Part shown: positions 16,742 to 25,269 of the stretch, one piece after another
Numbering within the stretch: position 1 is the first letter of the stretch
Layout of the letters: the number at the start of each line of letters is the position of its first letter
Assembly (NCBI RefSeq): GCF_928368155.1
Contig: NZ_CAKMRU010000001.1
Span: forward strand, 812,001-876,000
Direction of reading: 5' to 3'
Length of the DNA: 64,000 nucleotides
Source of the DNA: Anaerococcus ihuae
GTDB lineage: Bacteria > Bacillota > Clostridia > Tissierellales > Peptoniphilaceae
Notes under the pieces: generated by a model
Database searches by the model: none
Seen by the model: only the letters and a program-made list of their open reading frames with translations
What the model was told of the DNA's origin: nothing
Program-made: the position numbers and the translations under genes

Positions 16742-17584
16742 TTACATCTCACTAACCCTATTTGAAATAGTTATCACTACATCAACAACCTTATCAAAGG
16801 TCAGATCTCCAATATACTTATTTTCACTGAGATATACTTCCCACAAGGATCTTTGGTATGAATCTTCTTTTATGTCCTCGATTATTTCCTCATAGTCTTT
16901 CATTATCTCCTGACTTCCTCTTTTGTCGGAAGTTCTTTCTATTGCTTCTTTTAAAATTTTATAATCTATCTCATCTTTTTTTAATTTGTAGAGGGTGTAT
17001 AGGTCGTAAAAGTCTCTCATTCGTGTTGTTGTTATATTTCTTCTGATTATGGTTTCATATTTTTCTGCGAGAATTGTTTCTAATGGATATGCCATTATTT
17101 TTATATCTTCTTGGCTAAAGATACAGGGATAAGTATATTCTATTTCCCTTGGCGTTATTGCATCTCCTGTTGTTAGGTCTAGTTTCATCGGGTTTTTGGT
17201 CTTTCCAACATTGGCTATTAATGATATTCTAAAGTTCTCGTACTCGTCCTCTTCCCTAATATAACTAATGTCTTTTATTTCAAATCTTATTCCATCATCG
17301 ACATCTATATTTATAATTTCATTTACGATTTCTTTTATTTTTTCTTCTTTTAGGGGTATGCCTTTTATGGTTGTGTCCATATCCATAGTTGTTCTATTTT
17401 CAATTCCAATTAAGGAAGATATTAGGAATCCTCCTTTTATTACAAAATTATTTTTGTAATTTGATTTGGATAGCCTTTCTAAAAATCTTTCGAAGAAATA
17501 TATTTGCAGAACTTCTTGTGACTTTAGATTTTTCTTCTCTGCCATGCTTCTTATCTTGCCCTTTATACTCTCGATATTAATCAC
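16742..17584 (-). CDS. abiEii: AbiEii-type nucleotidyltransferase toxin
   Basis: This 280-residue protein belongs to the AbiEii/toxin family of DNA polymerase beta-like nucleotidyltransferases, which in characterised members modify tRNA 3' ends and stop growth. Visible motifs are FVIKGGFLISS (phosphate-binding GG-S-type turn, residues about 46-56), the metal Asp pair in TTMDMDTTIKG (about 66-76), ETILAEKYETIIRR with the conserved Lys, and MRDFYDLYTL. It overlaps the antitoxin gene by four bases (ATGA). The pair is a typical type IV system that can stabilise elements and block phage. Confidence 0.9.
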   Translation of the reverse strand: MINIESIKGKIRSMAEKKNLKSQEVLQIYFFERFLERLSKSNYKNNFVIKGGFLISSLIGIENRTTMDMDTTIKGIPLKEEKIKEIVNEIINIDVDDGIRFEIKDISYIREEDEYENFRISLIANVGKTKNPMKLDLTTGDAITPREIEYTYPCIFSQEDIKIMAYPLETILAEKYETIIRRNITTTRMRDFYDLYTLYKLKKDEIDYKILKEAIERTSDKRGSQEIMKDYEEIIEDIKEDSYQRSLWEVYLSENKYIGDLTFDKVVDVVITISNRVSEM

Positions 17585-18168
17585 GATAATACCTCCATGT
17601 ATTTTCTAATTTCATTTTCTATTTTAAATAATCTACTGTATTTTATGAGTCGTCTTAGATTTTTATTTTGTGATTTAAAGTATCTTTTTATGGCTTCTGT
17701 AAAAATTTGCTTATCTATTTTTTCTCTGTCTATTATGATATCGCAAATTGTTCGATCTATATCGTAAACTGGAATAAGGTTGCCTTGTGGTGATTTTATT
17801 TCTGTCTTTCCTAGTTCGTATAAGTCTTTTTTTACATAGTGAACTTGTAGATCCTCATATCTTTTTTTGATATGGCTTGCATTATAGCCTTGGGGCACAG
17901 ATATATGAAATACATTTGGAGTTCTATCTGATAGGTCGTGGAGATAGAGGGCTGTTTGATGTGAAAATATAATTCGATTACTATTTGATGATATTAAAAC
18001 AAAATCGTCTATTACTTTTCCTTTTAATTGATATAGACCTGGTCTTAATCTTTCTAATTGTCCGATTTTTGTTAATTCTGATAGATTATGCCTAGTATAT
18101 CCAAGTTCTTCTGCTTCTTTGTTGGTGATTACTAAATTTTCTTGGATATATTCTTTAAGTGTATTCAT
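17581..18168 (-). CDS. abiEi: AbiEi-type antitoxin and repressor
   Basis: A 195-residue partner of the downstream toxin. It begins with the winged-helix region LVITNKEAEELGYTRHNLSE (residues about 12-32), then LRPGLYQL and FSHQTALYLHDLSDRTP, both standard for the AbiEi_1/AbiEi_4 family, and VYDIDRTICDII. AbiEi proteins neutralise AbiEii without stable binding and repress their own operon through inverted repeats. Such a repeat covers the promoter here. GAGGAGG lies eight bases before the ATG. Confidence 0.9.
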   Translation of the reverse strand: MNTLKEYIQENLVITNKEAEELGYTRHNLSELTKIGQLERLRPGLYQLKGKVIDDFVLISSNSNRIIFSHQTALYLHDLSDRTPNVFHISVPQGYNASHIKKRYEDLQVHYVKKDLYELGKTEIKSPQGNLIPVYDIDRTICDIIIDREKIDKQIFTEAIKRYFKSQNKNLRRLIKYSRLFKIENEIRKYMEVLS

Positions 18169-18188
18169 AGTCCGCCTCCTCTCGTTTA

Positions 18189-18214
18189 CGCTTTTATTAT
18201 ATGTTATAAAAGCG
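18189..18214 (-). promoter_or_regulatory. Putative AbiEi operator (inverted repeat)
   Basis: CGCTTTTAT and ATAAAAGCG are separated by eight bases and overlap the -10 box of the abiE promoter. This fits the known negative autoregulation of abiE operons by AbiEi. Confidence 0.6.
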
Positions 18215-18224
18215 AATATGTAAA
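18196..18224 (-). promoter_or_regulatory. Promoter of the abiE operon
   Basis: The -35 box TTTACA (18219-18224) and perfect -10 TATAAT (18196-18201) are 17 bases apart on the minus strand, about 28 bases before the abiEi start. Confidence 0.75.
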
Positions 18225-18356
18225 GTCGGCTTGTGAATGTTTCATATTTTGAAAAGGATGTAACGAATCCTTACTCCCTTTAACAAAAAAAGAGCAGCCT
18301 ATTACGCTACTCTTATAGAAAGTACAAAATGGGTTAATTATATTTTTTGTGTTTCC

Positions 18357-18497
18357 TCATACTAGTCTCAAAACTACTCTTACATCCATATAGTTTTTTT
18401 GGGTCTTTTTGACGTATCCTTCTTCATCTTTATCGAAGACAAAATGCTTATAAAACTGCTTAAAATGCAGGATTTCTATATTTACATCTTTTGTATC
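18357..18497 (-). other. Short open frame crossing the end of rlmCD (probable remnant)
   Basis: In a frame different from rlmCD, the codons DTKDVNIEILHFKQFYKHFV then FDKDEEGYVKKTQKNYMDVR run to a stop at 18357-18359. No start codon or ribosome site is apparent. It resembles the way the recombinase gene crosses att-like site 1, so it may be the tail of a lost element gene, but I cannot match it to a family. The rest of 18225-18356 shows nothing clear. Confidence 0.3.
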
Positions 18498-19849
18498 AAC
18501 GCTATAGTCTCCACATGCCTTGACCTAGGAAACTGGTCAAAGACTTGGTAGTTTTTTATTTTGTAGCCGTTTTCTTTGAAAATTTCTAGGTCTCTTACTT
18601 GGGTTTTTGGGTTGCAGGAGATGTAGATGAATTCTTCTGGGTCTATATCCATTATTTTTTTGATTGCTTTTGGGTTTATTCCTTCTCTTGGTGGATCTAG
18701 GACTACTATGTCGTATTTTCCTTTTACTAGGTCGATTTTTTCTAAAACGTCTCCTGCTATAAAGTCTATATTTTCGATTTGGTTTTCTTTTGCGTTGTCA
18801 AAGGCTTTTTCTACTGCTTCTTCTACTATTTCTATGCCCACAGCCTTATTTGCAGCTTTTGCAAATAATTGGGTTATGGTTCCTGTGCCTGAGTATAAAT
18901 CTAAGACATTTTTATTTTTATCTAGGCTTGATAATTCTATGGCTTTTTGGTAGATTTTTTCTGCTGTAAATACATTTGGTTGGAAGAATGAAAATGGGGA
19001 AATTTGAAATTTCAACTCATTCATTTTTTCTTCTATATATTTTTTCCCAAATAAAAGTTCCATTGAATCTACTTTTACTGCATCTGATAAACTGTCATTA
19101 ATCACATGATAAATAGAAACAATTCTTCCCTTTGTTTTGGCATTTAAAAGACTATTGGCAAATAAATCTCTTCTCATTGGATCAAAGGACGTATCTGAGC
19201 TTGTCACAAGTATGACCATTATTTCTCCAGTGTGCATGGCTTTTCTTACTATTAAATTACGCAAAAGTCCTGTGTGATCTTTCTTGTGGTAAAAACTTGC
19301 ATTTCTTTTTCTGAAATATTCTTGAACATATTTTCTAATTGTCTCGAAATCACCATCGACAATATTGCATCCATCTGTATCGACAATTTCATAAAATCTA
19401 TTTTGCCTGTGAAGGCCCAAAACAAGTGGTCCGTCCTTGTATGAATCTCCAAAAGTGTATTCCATTTTATTTCTGTATTCTTTTATTTTTGGGCTTCTAA
19501 CAATGGATAAATCTGAAACATCTATGTGAGCATTTTTCAAAAGTTTTTTTATCATGTTATGCTTTAATAGAAGTTCTGTTTCATATCCCATTTTTTGGTA
19601 AGAACATCCTCCACATATTCCTGCATGAGGGCAAAATTCTTTGGAATTTTCAATTTTTGATTCTTCCAAAACTTCCATAAATTTTCCTTTTTTATTTTTC
19701 CCCCTGTTTTTGGTGATTTTTACCCTGACATTTTGTCCCAAAACTCCGCCCTTAAATTGGACTGTTTTTTCATCATCAATTTTTCCTATAGAAATATTTG
19801 GATAGGACATATCAATTATTTCTACATCTTTTATCGCTTTTTCTCTCAT
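18482..19849 (-). CDS. rlmD: 23S rRNA (uracil-5-)-methyltransferase, RlmD/RlmCD family
   Basis: The 455-residue TrmA-family enzyme would methylate C5 of uracils in 23S rRNA using SAM. An N-terminal TRAM-like domain (about 8-60) is followed by the iron-sulfur cysteines in CPHAGICGGCSYQ. The SAM region shows VLDLYSGTGTIT, then DPPREGI, and the catalytic Cys in YISCNPKTQVRDL. The protein ends HVETIALIQKM. Those HVET codons form att-like site 3, so the last seven codons probably come from the inserted element. The start follows the helicase gene directly, suggesting co-transcription. Confidence 0.9.
   Translation of the reverse strand: MREKAIKDVEIIDMSYPNISIGKIDDEKTVQFKGGVLGQNVRVKITKNRGKNKKGKFMEVLEESKIENSKEFCPHAGICGGCSYQKMGYETELLLKHNMIKKLLKNAHIDVSDLSIVRSPKIKEYRNKMEYTFGDSYKDGPLVLGLHRQNRFYEIVDTDGCNIVDGDFETIRKYVQEYFRKRNASFYHKKDHTGLLRNLIVRKAMHTGEIMVILVTSSDTSFDPMRRDLFANSLLNAKTKGRIVSIYHVINDSLSDAVKVDSMELLFGKKYIEEKMNELKFQISPFSFFQPNVFTAEKIYQKAIELSSLDKNKNVLDLYSGTGTITQLFAKAANKAVGIEIVEEAVEKAFDNAKENQIENIDFIAGDVLEKIDLVKGKYDIVVLDPPREGINPKAIKKIMDIDPEEFIYISCNPKTQVRDLEIFKENGYKIKNYQVFDQFPRSRHVETIALIQKM
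18501..18520 (-). other. att-like site 3 inside the intact rlmCD gene
   Basis: The minus strand reads AGGCATGTGGAGACTATAGC, 17 bases from the stop codon. It matches sites 1 and 2. The 3' end of this gene is a known integration target (rum/rumA) for serine-recombinase ICEs and phages of streptococci and other Firmicutes. Confidence 0.65.
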
Positions 19850-22180
19850 TTATTCTCCTCTATTCCAAAATCTTTCAACCAAGATTTTTAATTCTTTTTT
19901 ATTTTTCACTTCAATAATATTTGACCAATGTCTTGGATATAGCCTTTTGTACTTATCCCACAAAAACCTATCATCAACCAAATAAATTATTCCCCTGTCC
20001 TTTTCTCCTCTTATAAGTCTTCCTGCTGCCTGGAAAATTTTATTTAAACCAGGATAGGTGTAGGAATAATCAAAACCGTTGTGGGATATTTGGTCAAAAT
20101 GATTTTTAATAAGATTTCTCTCATCACTTACTCCTGGCATTCCAACAGAAATTACCATGGAACCAATTAGCCTATCACCTTTTAGATCGACTCCTTCAGA
20201 AAATATTCCACCCAAAACCAAAAATGCAGTCTTTTCACTTTCGTAAGTAAAATTTTGCAAAAATTTGTGCCTTTCTATTGGAGTCATAGACCTTTCTTGA
20301 ACTAAAATATCATCATTATAATTTTCCTTGTAATATTCATAAACATCTGTTAGATAGGAAAATGAAGGGAAAAATATAAAATAATTTCCCTTTTTTGCAC
20401 CGATAAATTCATGTATTAGGTCGGCTATATCCATTAAATTATTATTCCTGTCCTTGTATCTCGTTGAAATCGGACTTGCCAAAAGAGCAAAATTTTTCTT
20501 ATCAAAGGGCAAATCTAAATGAACTTTCAAACTATCACAAGCACCAAGCATTTTTCTGTAAAAATTCATTGGAGAAAGGGTTGCTGAAAAAAATATACTC
20601 GACCTTGCAAGCTTATACTTTTCTTTTAAAACTTTTGAAGGATCAATACACTTAATTTCATAAATTTTTTCCATGGAATTTTCATCATAGGTCAAAGTTT
20701 GATAAAAACCCTCCATGAAATTATCAGAAATTTTTAAATGATGGTTTATTTCAAAAAACATATCTTCTATTTTATCATAATCATCTCTTTTTTTATCCTT
20801 TATCAAAATTTTTTCCAATTTTTTTGATAAAGTCATGAGTTTTTTGTCAAAATCATCATTATTATCAGTCGAATAATAAAATAATTTTTTCCCATAATTT
20901 TTATACATCTTTTCAAATTCATCCAAAATTGAGTCAATTGATTTAATGATTTTTAAGTCCTTTTTTAAATCCATGGAACTTCTTAATTCTTTAAAATTAG
21001 AATCAATTAAAGTGTGAGAAAACATACTTCTTGACCTTTCCAAAAGATTGTGAGCCTCATCAATTAAAAACAAATACTCATCAACATTTTCATCAAAAAA
21101 TCTTCTCAAATAAACATTTGGATCAAAAACATAATTATAATCACAAATTATAAGGTCAGAATAAAGAGCTATATCAAGCTCAAATTCAATAGGACAAAGC
21201 CAGTGCTTTTCTGAATAGGAAGTTATGATATCATAGTCCATTATATCTTCGTTTTCCAAAATATCTTTTAATCCATCATTTACCCTATCAAAATGCCCCC
21301 TTGCAAATGGACAATCCTCAGGATTGCAGGAAATCTCATCATTTAAACAAATCTTCTCCTTGCTTGTAATTGAAATTGCCTTAATCGATAGATTTTTTTC
21401 TTTCAACAAATACAAGGACTTTAAAGCTTCTTTTGCCGTAGTATTTTTTGAAGTAAGGTAGAAAATTTTATCACTCAAACCTTCGCCTAAAGATTTAACT
21501 GCAGGAAAAATTGTAGAAATAGTCTTTCCAGTTCCAGTCGGAGCATCGACAAATAAATTTTTCTTATCAAGAATTGCCCTATAAACAGCAACCGCCATCT
21601 TCCTTTGCCCTTTTCTGTAACCATCATAGGGAAAAGTCAAATTATTTGCACTGATATTTCTTTTTTCAAGATTTTGGGATAAAATTTTTGAGAAATTAAT
21701 ATATTCTTTTAATAAATTTATGTAAAATTCGTAAAGCTCGTCAAGACTTTTCTCTTTTTCAAAAGTTTTTATTTTATAATCATCTAATGATACATAAGTT
21801 AGTCTTATAGTGATTTTTTTTAAATCATTTTTTACACCATAAAAATACCCATAGCAAAAAGCTTGAGCCCAGTGTAGTTTATTTGAATCATCCAATTTGT
21901 CAAGATTTCTTGTGGTGGATTTTATTTCATCAATAATTATTTTTCCTTTCTTTTTCAAAAGACCATCAGCCCTACCCTCAACGTGAAATTCCATATCATC
22001 AATTTTAGTAATGTTTTTAAGATAAAATTCAGCTTGGTAGTTTTTATCATAAGATTTTTGAATTTTTTGATGGGCCTTGATTCCTTCGACCATCCTATTA
22101 TTGTCCCTAAAAGAATTATCTATATCCCCACTTCTCATAACAAATTCTATAAGTTTTCTAACAGAAGTTTTTATATGCAT
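19850..22180 (-). CDS. DinG/XPD-like ATP-dependent DNA helicase
   Basis: A 776-residue superfamily 2 helicase of the COG1199 group. Residues about 40-110 look like a PD-(D/E)XK-type nuclease-like region (HVEGRADGLL, IIIDEIKSTTR). The helicase core has Walker A VDAPTGTGKT, four cysteines for an iron-sulfur cluster (EKICLNDEISCNPEDCPFAR and HWLCPIE), the box LFLIDEAHNLLERS, and a C-terminal motif near FQAAGRLIRGEKDRG. Such enzymes unwind 5'-to-3' and act in repair or R-loop removal. It abuts rlmCD with no gap. Confidence 0.85.
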   Translation of the reverse strand: MHIKTSVRKLIEFVMRSGDIDNSFRDNNRMVEGIKAHQKIQKSYDKNYQAEFYLKNITKIDDMEFHVEGRADGLLKKKGKIIIDEIKSTTRNLDKLDDSNKLHWAQAFCYGYFYGVKNDLKKITIRLTYVSLDDYKIKTFEKEKSLDELYEFYINLLKEYINFSKILSQNLEKRNISANNLTFPYDGYRKGQRKMAVAVYRAILDKKNLFVDAPTGTGKTISTIFPAVKSLGEGLSDKIFYLTSKNTTAKEALKSLYLLKEKNLSIKAISITSKEKICLNDEISCNPEDCPFARGHFDRVNDGLKDILENEDIMDYDIITSYSEKHWLCPIEFELDIALYSDLIICDYNYVFDPNVYLRRFFDENVDEYLFLIDEAHNLLERSRSMFSHTLIDSNFKELRSSMDLKKDLKIIKSIDSILDEFEKMYKNYGKKLFYYSTDNNDDFDKKLMTLSKKLEKILIKDKKRDDYDKIEDMFFEINHHLKISDNFMEGFYQTLTYDENSMEKIYEIKCIDPSKVLKEKYKLARSSIFFSATLSPMNFYRKMLGACDSLKVHLDLPFDKKNFALLASPISTRYKDRNNNLMDIADLIHEFIGAKKGNYFIFFPSFSYLTDVYEYYKENYNDDILVQERSMTPIERHKFLQNFTYESEKTAFLVLGGIFSEGVDLKGDRLIGSMVISVGMPGVSDERNLIKNHFDQISHNGFDYSYTYPGLNKIFQAAGRLIRGEKDRGIIYLVDDRFLWDKYKRLYPRHWSNIIEVKNKKELKILVERFWNRGE

Positions 22181-22289
22181 TTAATCACCTTAATTTATTA
22201 TATCATTTTTAATATAATAATTTGAAATCAAAGGAAAATTTCAAAATAAAATTATTAATATTAGAAGATTTTATTATATTAACATAAAA

Positions 22290-22560
22290 ATTCTTCGCCC
22301 TCATCTTGAGCGTAGTCGAGAGATCTCTTGAGATCTCCGTGCAGTCGCCTCGCTCCTACTAAAACACTTTTGCTTCGTAAACATCTCCGTGCTTATGAAA
22401 ACTCATTTACTGCGTAAATTCTTCCGTGCTCTCGCACTAGTTTTCAGGATTTATAACCGAAATCAACGGTTATAAATCTGCACTAGTTTTAGGGATGATT
22501 GTGCCAAATCAAGGCACAATCATCTAGTCGATATGGTAGGTGGCGTAGTTTTATTTTGAT
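22290..22560. repeat. Modular intergenic repeat block with same-loop hairpins
   Basis: The gap 22181-22671 holds a structured block, not a gene. CCGTGC recurs three times about 40-50 bases apart, with a GAGATCTCTTGAGATCTC-like palindrome at the left. Two hairpins follow: a 12-bp stem GATTTATAACCG and a 12-bp stem GATGATTGTGCC, each closing the same loop AAATCAA and each preceded by CACTAGTTTT. The left part (TCGAGAxATCTCxTGAGATCTC and CCGTGC) also occurs inside the element at 26396-26615. Confidence 0.7.
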
Positions 22561-22612
22561 ATAGTATTATTTGATTTTTCATAATTTTTTTAATAAGAAA
22601 TAAAAAAGCACA

Positions 22613-22655
22613 AAAAAATATCCCTCTCAGGATATTTTCTTGAGAGAGATATAAT
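22613..22655 (-). terminator. Terminator of the albumin-binding-type surface protein gene
   Basis: On the minus strand ATATC-CTCTCA pairs with TGAGAG-GATAT around a ten-base loop, and seven T residues follow. It starts about 17 bases past the stop codon. Confidence 0.7.
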
Positions 22656-22671
22656 TTTTATTTAAAATAAA

Positions 22672-24183
22672 TTATTTTCTTTTTGATTTGAAAAGAGCTG
22701 CTGATGCTGCTGCAAGAGTTGCTACAACACCTGTAAGTCCTGCTACACCTGTTTGAACGTTGTTAGCTTTTCTATTTTCTTTTTTAACTTCTTTTGATTC
22801 TTTTGTTTCTTTAACTTTTCCGTTTTCATCAACTTTTGAGAAATCAAATAGTTTTGCAAATTTATCTTGATCTTTTTCTAAAGCTGCTAAAAATTCTTTT
22901 GAAGATTTATCATCTTTAATAAGCTTAATAAATTCATCCCAGATGTCTTTGTTTTCAGGATCTTTTTCAGCTTCTTCTTTGATTTTACTAAAGTCAAATA
23001 AATCACTTATATCTTTATCATCATCTTTGTTAGCTAAATCTTTAATTTTTTCAATATCAAGTAAATCATCAAGTGATGGTTTTTTATCATCTTCAGGCTT
23101 TTTATCGTCTTCTGAGTTTTCAGGTTCTTCTGGATCAACTGGTTTTTCTGCGTGAGCTTTTAAAATTTCAGCTTTCAAAGCTTCTACGCCTTCAACTGTT
23201 TTAGCTTTGTTGATTTGGTCAAAATAGATTTGTCCTGTGATTCCTGCTGCTTTTAATTCTTCGATTGCTTCTTTTTTAGCATTTGCAAGATTCCATTCGT
23301 CTATTGTTACTTTTTTATCATCAGAAGGTTTCTCTTCTGGCTTTTTATCTTCTTCTGGTTTTTTATCATCAGAAGGTTTTTCTTCTTTTTTCTTTTGTAA
23401 TTCTAACCATTGATCAATAGTTAATCTTCTTGTTTTTGAAGCTTCTTTTTCATTCCAATCATCTATTGTTGTTAGGTTTTCTTTTGCCCATTCAAGACCT
23501 GCATCTTTAGCTTGTTCTACATCATAAACAGTTGTTGCTTCATTAACTCTTTTTACGAATTCATTTTTACTGTTACCAAGTCCAGCTTTTTGAAGTTCAG
23601 CTAATGCTGCTGCCTTTGCATCTGCCAAAGGTTTTTTTGCAGCTTCTTCTTTTGCTTTTGCTTCTGCTTCTTTTTTATTGTAATCATCTATGCTTATTAA
23701 ACCGTTTTCTTTTGCAGATTTAAGCGCAGCTTCTTTAGCTTGTTCTACAGAATATAAATCTGCAGCATTATCTATTTGACTATTATAAGCATCTAAATGA
23801 AGTCCAGCTGCTTTAAGTTCAGCTTTTGCTGCTAATTTTGCTTTTCCTAAAGGTGTTTTAGCTAATTCTTGATTTTTCTTATTTTGGTTAGCTAAAATTT
23901 CATTTGTTTTTTGTTCAATATTATAAACATTATTTGGATAAGCAAGAACATCTTTTTGATTTTCAAATGGTACGCCAGCATCATCTAATTGTTTTTTAGC
24001 TTTAGCTTGAGCTTCACTGATTTTTTGTGCATCTGTTTTTCCAGGTGCATCATTTGTTCCAACTGATTCAGTAGCTGGTTTTGCTGCTGCTTCTTCAGCT
24101 TTTGTAAAGTTAGGTGCAAGTACGCTAACTGATAGTGCTAGGGCTACAACTGAACCCAATACTAATTTTTTATTATTTTTCAT
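22672..24183 (-). CDS. Cell-wall surface protein with GA-type albumin-binding modules
   Basis: The 503-residue protein has a signal peptide (cleavage about residue 29) and GA-like three-helix repeats at about 109-158, 184-235 and 300-346, with a weaker one at 54-98. The last repeat, TIDEWNLANAKKEAIEELKA then AGITGQIYFDQINKAKTVEG, is very close to the GA module of Finegoldia protein PAB, which binds serum albumin. Pro/Lys/Asp spacers surround it (265-292, 346-370). The C-terminus has a hydrophobic segment and Lys/Arg tail after NNVQTG (474-479), a variant of the LPXTG sortase signal. Albumin binding is inferred for the last module; the others are divergent. Confidence 0.8.
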   Translation of the reverse strand: MKNNKKLVLGSVVALALSVSVLAPNFTKAEEAAAKPATESVGTNDAPGKTDAQKISEAQAKAKKQLDDAGVPFENQKDVLAYPNNVYNIEQKTNEILANQNKKNQELAKTPLGKAKLAAKAELKAAGLHLDAYNSQIDNAADLYSVEQAKEAALKSAKENGLISIDDYNKKEAEAKAKEEAAKKPLADAKAAALAELQKAGLGNSKNEFVKRVNEATTVYDVEQAKDAGLEWAKENLTTIDDWNEKEASKTRRLTIDQWLELQKKKEEKPSDDKKPEEDKKPEEKPSDDKKVTIDEWNLANAKKEAIEELKAAGITGQIYFDQINKAKTVEGVEALKAEILKAHAEKPVDPEEPENSEDDKKPEDDKKPSLDDLLDIEKIKDLANKDDDKDISDLFDFSKIKEEAEKDPENKDIWDEFIKLIKDDKSSKEFLAALEKDQDKFAKLFDFSKVDENGKVKETKESKEVKKENRKANNVQTGVAGLTGVVATLAAASAALFKSKRK

Positions 24184-24194
24184 AATTCACTCCT

Positions 24195-24240
24195 TAATAT
24201 TATTTTTATATCACCATTATATATATATATAAAGTCAAGT
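24195..24240 (-). promoter_or_regulatory. Probable promoter of the surface protein gene
   Basis: On the minus strand a strong -35 TTGACT is followed by an alternating TA tract ending TATAATGG and then TGATATAA. The best spaced -10 is TGATAT (17 bases), though TATAAT in the tract may also serve. The remaining bases up to 24400 contain A+T-rich repeats with no gene. Confidence 0.45.
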
Positions 24241-24400
24241 AAAAATATTTGAAATATAAATACTTCTTTTACTAAATTTAAAATTTTTACTCTAAAAAAT
24301 ATTTTTTCTACCGCCATTATATATTTCAAGGAAAAATATTGAAAATAATGGTATTTAAATCGAAGTTAATATGTATAATTTTTAAAAAATATTTTAATCA

Positions 24401-24452
24401 AAAAAAAGAGAATTTTGTAAAATAATTTTAAAATTATTACAAAATCCTCTTA
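24401..24452 (-). terminator. Terminator after the TPM-domain gene
   Basis: A long stem (AAGAG-ATTTTGTAATAATTT with its near-complement) is followed by eight T residues on the minus strand, three bases past the stop codon at 24456-24458. Confidence 0.8.
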
Positions 24453-24455
24453 AAT

Positions 24456-25262
24456 TTATATTCCTCTGCTAGCTCCGCCGCCTCCGGATGATCCTCCTCC
24501 ACCGGAGAAACCTCCTCCAGAAAATCCGCCAGAGCCTCCGGAAAATCCTCCAAAAGATCCTCCTCCAAAGCCCCCGAATCCACCGCCGAAGCCTCCATAT
24601 CCTCCGCTTCTAAAGCCTCCTCTACCTGAGAAAAGTCTTGAGAATATGATAAAAATTATAAATATTATTATTAATGTTCTTAAATCTATTTCGTCGTCTT
24701 CATCTTCTCTTAGCCTGTCAGCATATTCGTCATAATCACCAGTCAATTCTACTTGATATTCTTCTAGAATTTGTGAAACAATGGCGTTGAAGCCTTCTGT
24801 TATTCCTTTGGAAAAATCACCCTCTCTCATATAATCTAGCATATATTCGTCGATAATTCTTCCAACCTTACCATCATTTAATCTTCCTTCTAATCCGTAG
24901 CCTGTGATAATTGAAATATCTTTTTTATCTTGGCCTTTTCTTTGGGAAATTAAAATCAAAACTCCATTATCTTTTTCCTTATCTCCAATTTTCCATTTAT
25001 TTAAAAGATCTGTTCCAACTTGCATGGGTTGATCTTCTACATTTTTTAAAGAAACATAAATCACTTGAGCTCCTGTTTTTTGTTCAAGTTCTTTGTTTAC
25101 TTTTGTAAGATGGTCCTTGGTTTCTTGGTCAATCAAATTGAGTTCATCGTAGTAGTAAGTATTTGGTGATTCTGGCAAATCATCTGAAAAAGATGTGGAA
25201 GGTAGAAAAAGAAGAATAAAGGCAAATAAAATAGTTACTATTACATTCTTTCTTTTTCTCAT
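24456..25262 (-). CDS. TPM-domain (YgcG/Psb32-type) secreted membrane protein
   Basis: The 268-residue protein has a signal peptide (residues 1-26), a TPM domain (about 33-165: NYYYDELNLIDQETK-like opening, VYVSLKN, NGVLILISQRKGQ, GYGLEGRLNDGKVGRII), then acidic residues, one membrane helix (LRTLIIIFIIFIIF, about 195-208) and a tail of more than 50 residues that is almost only Gly, Ser and Phe. Proteins of this type pair with LemA, and their biochemical role is unsettled. It lies seven bases after lemA and is probably translated from the same message. Confidence 0.85.
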   Translation of the reverse strand: MRKRKNVIVTILFAFILLFLPSTSFSDDLPESPNTYYYDELNLIDQETKDHLTKVNKELEQKTGAQVIYVSLKNVEDQPMQVGTDLLNKWKIGDKEKDNGVLILISQRKGQDKKDISIITGYGLEGRLNDGKVGRIIDEYMLDYMREGDFSKGITEGFNAIVSQILEEYQVELTGDYDEYADRLREDEDDEIDLRTLIIIFIIFIIFSRLFSGRGGFRSGGYGGFGGGFGGFGGGSFGGFSGGSGGFSGGGFSGGGGSSGGGGASRGI

Positions 25263-25269
25263 AGTATAC

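Noticed and set aside
19252-19452. 66-codon minus-strand frame within rlmCD
   Set aside because: It overlaps the conserved methyltransferase frame and has no features of its own.
22290-22560. CRISPR array
   Set aside because: Repeats are few, of uneven length and hairpin-based, spacers are not uniform and no cas genes are present. No CRISPR array was seen anywhere in the window.
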